Below, one piece after another: positions 60,968 to 64,000 of a stretch of DNA of 64,000 bases. Made by a program: the position numbers and the translations under genes. Source of the stretch: Antrihabitans auranticaus (GTDB taxonomy: Bacteria > Actinomycetota > Actinomycetes > Mycobacteriales > Mycobacteriaceae); the NCBI RefSeq assembly GCF_016481275.1, contig NZ_JAEMNW010000008.1, positions 123,379 to 187,378 of the forward strand. Reading direction: 5' to 3'. How positions within the stretch are numbered: the stretch's first letter is position 1; each line of letters starts with the position of its first letter. The notes below the pieces were generated by a model. The model saw only the letters and a program-made list of their open reading frames with translations. It had not been told where the DNA came from and made no database searches.

Positions 60968-61333
60968 ATGAGCGAAGTGCAAGTCGATCTGGTTGCTGTC
61001 GACCGCCGCGTGTGGTCGGGAAATGCGACTTTCGTGTTCGCTCGCACCGTGAGCGGTGAGATCGGCATCCTGCCGAATCACATCCCCCTCGTCGCGCAGT
61101 TGGTCGATGACGCCATGGTCCGTATCGATTCCGTCGACGAGGGTGAACTGAAGTTCGCCGTCGACGGCGGCTTCCTTTCGGTGAACGGCGAGTCGGTGAC
61201 GATCCTGGCGGAGAGCGTCGAGTCTGCTGAGGACATCGACGTCGATGCGGCACAACGCGATTCCGAGTCGTCCGACGAGCAGACAGCGGCCCGCGGCCGC
61301 GCTCGTCTTCGTGCAGTGGGACGTTCGGTCTAG
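60968..61333 (+). CDS. atpC: ATP synthase subunit epsilon
   Basis: A 121-residue epsilon subunit: an N-terminal beta-sandwich ([33 protein letters not shown]) and a shortened C-terminal helix, as in Mycobacterium, where the second helix of the hairpin is reduced. It modulates ATP hydrolysis. Confidence 0.93.
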   Translation: MSEVQVDLVAVDRRVWSGNATFVFARTVSGEIGILPNHIPLVAQLVDDAMVRIDSVDEGELKFAVDGGFLSVNGESVTILAESVESAEDIDVDAAQRDSESSDEQTAARGRARLRAVGRSV

Positions 61334-61372
61334 TACAACTCGGGCGGCTGCGAGAGGAAGGCAGGACCAGCA

Positions 61373-61807
61373 TTGCAGACCGGAATGATTCTGTTGATCA
61401 TTCTGGTTGCGATGCTGGCCGTCCTCTTCGCAGCGTCCGTGTACCGCTTGATGATGTTGCGGCGGGGTGGAACCTCGGCGATCATCCGTACGACACCCGG
61501 CGTCGGTGGGCAAGGTTGGCGCCACGGCTTGATTCGCTACGGCGATGAGTCATTCGTTTTTTACAAACTTTCCAGCCTGCGCCTGGGTCCCGATGTGCGA
61601 GTGAACCGGCAGGGGATAACTGTCGAAGACCGTCGCGGACCACGCGACAGCGAGTTCGACATCATGACGGACGAAATCGTCGTTCTCACCGTTGCCGAGG
61701 GTGGCCGCACTATCGAGGTTGCGCTAGACCGTGGCGCATTGACCGCGTTTCTTTCCTGGGTCGAATCCCGGCCATCGGGTCGTTCGATGCGTGGCCGGCT
61801 CGGCTAA
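61373..61807 (+). CDS. DUF2550 membrane protein (Rv1312-like)
   Basis: A 144-residue protein with one N-terminal membrane helix and a PH-like cytoplasmic domain (WRHGLIRYGDESFVFYKLSSLRLGPDVRVNRQGITVEDRRGP). The position after atpC matches Rv1312. The start is TTG 61373 with AGGAAGG upstream; ATG 61385 is the alternative. Its stop overlaps the convergent cobalamin gene by 4 bases. Confidence 0.8.
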   Translation: MQTGMILLIILVAMLAVLFAASVYRLMMLRRGGTSAIIRTTPGVGGQGWRHGLIRYGDESFVFYKLSSLRLGPDVRVNRQGITVEDRRGPRDSEFDIMTDEIVVLTVAEGGRTIEVALDRGALTAFLSWVESRPSGRSMRGRLG

Positions 61808-62388
61808 CTTTCGTCCGCGAGATCGCCGCCAGGCTGCCAAAGTACGTCGCCATCCGGATTTGCAACGCGGCTCAGGATGAAAAGCAGGTCCGACAGCCGG
61901 TTGAGGTACTTCGCCGGCAGAACATTCGTCGTTTCGGGGTACGCGTCTATTGCCGACCAAGCCGAACGCTCGGCCCGCCTCGCGATCGTCCGGGCGGCAT
62001 GGAGCAGTGCACCCAGGGGAGTTCCGCCCGGGAGTATGAACGAATGCAGCGGCTCGAGTTCGTCGTTGAACTGATCGCACCACTGTTCCAGGCGATCGAT
62101 ATGTGCCTGCCGAATGCGGAGCGGCGGATACTGGGGATCGGCGACGACCGGAGTCGACAGGTCGGCGCCGGCGTCGAAAAGGTCGTTCTGAACGACGCGC
62201 AGTACCTCGCGGACATTTGCTGTGGGATTGCCGAGCGCGATCGCAACGCCGATGCTTGCATTGAGCTCGTCGCAGTCGGCATACGCCGCGAGGCGAGGGT
62301 CGTTCTTGGAGATTCGCGAAAAGTCGCTGAGCCCGGTGGTGCCGTCGTCGCCGGTCCGGGTGTAGATCCGCGTGAGATGTACGGCCAT
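61804..62388 (-). CDS. Cob(I)alamin adenosyltransferase, PduO type
   Basis: A 194-residue enzyme that forms adenosylcobalamin from cob(I)alamin and ATP. Motifs: RIYTRTGDDGTTGLSDFSRISKND (ATP-binding N terminus), DELNASIG and the RTIARRAERSAW segment. The equivalent gene in M. tuberculosis (Rv1314c) is at the same place beside murA. Confidence 0.92.
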   Translation of the reverse strand: MAVHLTRIYTRTGDDGTTGLSDFSRISKNDPRLAAYADCDELNASIGVAIALGNPTANVREVLRVVQNDLFDAGADLSTPVVADPQYPPLRIRQAHIDRLEQWCDQFNDELEPLHSFILPGGTPLGALLHAARTIARRAERSAWSAIDAYPETTNVLPAKYLNRLSDLLFILSRVANPDGDVLWQPGGDLADES

Positions 62389-62491
62389 GCCGCAACGGTA
62401 CCGGCAAAGATCGGGGGACTTCTCGCGTCCTCGTCACATTCTCACGTGGTCGTGGTTCGTGGTCTGCCCAGGCTGACTAGGCTGTCCCACT

Positions 62492-63757
62492 GTGAGCGAA
62501 CGCTTCCTTGTCACAGGCGGTAACCGGCTGATCGGTGAAGTTGCCGTAGGCGGTGCGAAGAACAGCGTGCTCAAACTTATGGCTGCCGCACTGCTTGCCG
62601 AAGGCACCAGCACGATTACCAACTGCCCGGACATTCTCGATGTTCCCCTGATGGCGGAGGTGTTGCGGGGGTTGGGGTGCGACGTCGTGCTCGAAGGCGA
62701 CGAAGTACGCATAACGACACCTGCGGAGCCCAAGTATCAGGCGGATTTTCCCGCGGTACGGCAGTTTCGAGCATCGGTCTGCGTCCTCGGTCCGTTGGTT
62801 GCGCGGTGCCGTCGCGCCGTAGTCGCGCTGCCAGGTGGGGATGCGATCGGTTCTCGACCGCTGGACATGCACCAAGCTGGTCTGCGGCTGTTGGGGGCAC
62901 ATGCCGAGATCGAGCACGGCTGCGTCGTAGCGCGCGCCGACGAATTGCAGGGTGCAAAGATCCGTCTGGACTTCCCGTCAGTGGGTGCGACAGAGAACAT
63001 CCTGATGGCGGCGGCACTCGCCGAAGGTGAGACCGTCATCGACAACGCGGCACGTGAACCGGACATCGTCGATCTGTGCAACATGCTGGTCCAGATGGGC
63101 GCCAAAGTCACCGGTGCCGGTACCTCGACGCTGAACATTCGAGGTGTGAAGCGGCTCGAGCCGACGACGCATCGGGTGATCGGAGACAGGATCGTCGCGG
63201 CGACGTGGGGAATTGCGGCCGCGATGACCATGGGCGATGTGCGGGTGACCGGAGTCAACCCGAAGCACCTGTCACTCGTGCTCGACAAACTGCGGGCGGC
63301 CGGTGCAAAGGTGACGTTCGAGCCGGATGGCTTCCGTGTCGAGCAGAAGGAGCGCCCCAAGGCGGTCAACTTCTCGACTCTGCCGTTCCCGGGATTTCCG
63401 ACTGACCTGCAGCCCATGGCAATCGGCCTGGCGGCGGTAGCCGACGGAACGTCGATGATCACCGAGAACGTCTTCGAGGCCCGCTTCCGGTTCGTCGAAG
63501 AGATGATCAGGTTGGGAGCCGACGCCCGCACGGACGGACATCATGCAGTGGTGCGTGGGATTCCACGCCTGTCCAGTGCGCCGGTGTGGTCGTCGGACAT
63601 TCGTGCCGGAGCCGGCCTCGTGCTCGCGGGGTTGGTTGCGGATGGCACGACCGAGGTCCACGACGTCTACCACATCGATCGCGGGTACCCCCGATTCGTC
63701 GAGATTCTGCAGGAGCTCGGCGGCGATATCGAACGCGTGGGGACCGAAGGGGGGTAG
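62492..63757 (+). CDS. murA: UDP-GlcNAc 1-carboxyvinyltransferase, Asp117 form
   Basis: A 421-residue enzyme of the first committed step of peptidoglycan synthesis (enolpyruvyl transfer from PEP to UDP-GlcNAc). The active-site loop reads [13 protein letters not shown]: Asp117 replaces the Cys alkylated by fosfomycin, as in mycobacterial MurA, so the enzyme is expected to be intrinsically resistant. GTG start. It is the last protein gene before the probable rRNA operon. Confidence 0.95.
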   Translation: MSERFLVTGGNRLIGEVAVGGAKNSVLKLMAAALLAEGTSTITNCPDILDVPLMAEVLRGLGCDVVLEGDEVRITTPAEPKYQADFPAVRQFRASVCVLGPLVARCRRAVVALPGGDAIGSRPLDMHQAGLRLLGAHAEIEHGCVVARADELQGAKIRLDFPSVGATENILMAAALAEGETVIDNAAREPDIVDLCNMLVQMGAKVTGAGTSTLNIRGVKRLEPTTHRVIGDRIVAATWGIAAAMTMGDVRVTGVNPKHLSLVLDKLRAAGAKVTFEPDGFRVEQKERPKAVNFSTLPFPGFPTDLQPMAIGLAAVADGTSMITENVFEARFRFVEEMIRLGADARTDGHHAVVRGIPRLSSAPVWSSDIRAGAGLVLAGLVADGTTEVHDVYHIDRGYPRFVEILQELGGDIERVGTEGG

Positions 63758-63888
63758 GCGGATTCCCGCAAGTTTGGGTTGTGGCCGCCGCCACATTTGC
63801 CAATTTTTGCGGTGGCTGCGCGGGAAGTCCGTTAGTCGAACGCCGTGACCTGCAGCTATTCACCGAATCATGCTGCTGACCAGGCGAT

Positions 63889-63917
63889 TTGACGTGGTGT
63901 TCTTGTTCACGTAACTT
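63889..63917 (+). promoter_or_regulatory. Strong promoter after murA, probably of an rRNA operon
   Basis: TTGACG (63889-63894) and TAACTT (63912-63917) are 17 bases apart. The following 80 bases to the window end contain no open frame with a ribosome site. In mycobacteria and relatives murA is followed by an rrn operon, so this is probably its promoter and leader; the 16S gene itself is outside the window. Confidence 0.55.
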
Positions 63918-64000
63918 TCTTCAAGTCAGAGCGACACGGACACCGACCCGGAGCCGAGAGGCCAGAGCCGCAAGGTTCACGGGACACGAGGTTGGACGGT

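Overview
The window is high-GC actinobacterial DNA, and its gene order points to a mycolic-acid bacterium (Mycobacteriales, Nocardiaceae-like; I cannot resolve the genus). The right half reproduces the order familiar from Mycobacterium: argS-lysA-hom-thrC-thrB-rho-rpmE-prfA-prmC-sua5-(glyA)-wecA-atp operon-DUF2550-cobalamin adenosyltransferase-murA. murA carries Asp in place of the catalytic Cys, as in mycobacteria. A promoter-like sequence after murA fits an rRNA operon starting just outside the window.

Left part (1-36 kb), accessory and metabolic. Two small exported proteins are followed by a collagen-like exported protein (Gly-X-Thr repeats) and a glycosyltransferase with a helical repeat tail. 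Next come a VOC protein and an NDH-2-like flavoprotein. A leftward operon (DUF1214 protein, SDR, sulfotransferase) is divergent from a rightward operon (IclR regulator, cysD, cysNC). The gap between them holds a sequence that matches the KstR sterol-regulon operator consensus exactly. The right-hand operon makes PAPS, the sulfate donor that the left-hand sulfotransferase needs. Then follow an MFS exporter, a carotenoid oxygenase with a SnoaL-like lipoprotein, a DUF4344 metallopeptidase lipoprotein, a saccharopine-dehydrogenase-like protein with a TetR regulator, a flavin monooxygenase, a PH-like membrane protein, a berberine-type FAD oxidoreductase, a helically phased array of GTGATCAC palindromes, and an acyl-CoA dehydrogenase.

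Region 24.6-32 kb holds a coiled-coil membrane protein (possibly interrupted by an in-frame amber codon), a catalase-like protein, and a four-gene envelope cluster. That cluster contains two paralogous exported proteins of no family I recognise, a duplicated four-helix membrane protein, and a Pro/Ala-rich anchored protein. After it come another PH-like protein, a HAD dehalogenase and two tiny genes (DUF6400-like and a zinc ribbon). Region 32.3-35.3 kb is a tightly overlapping molybdate-uptake operon: HTH-TOBE regulator, modA, modB, modC. An aminotransferase, tRNA-Arg(CCG) and a DUF3105/DUF305 pair follow.

Right part (38-64 kb) is housekeeping: arginyl-tRNA synthesis, the Lys/Thr branch of the aspartate pathway, Rho with a long disordered insert, translation termination, t6A synthesis, one-carbon metabolism, the lipid-linked glycan initiator WecA, the complete F1Fo ATP synthase and MurA. 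The ATP synthase is notable because the b and delta portions, fused in Mycobacterium, are separate overlapping genes here. Many genes overlap by 1-4 bases, indicating translationally coupled operons throughout.
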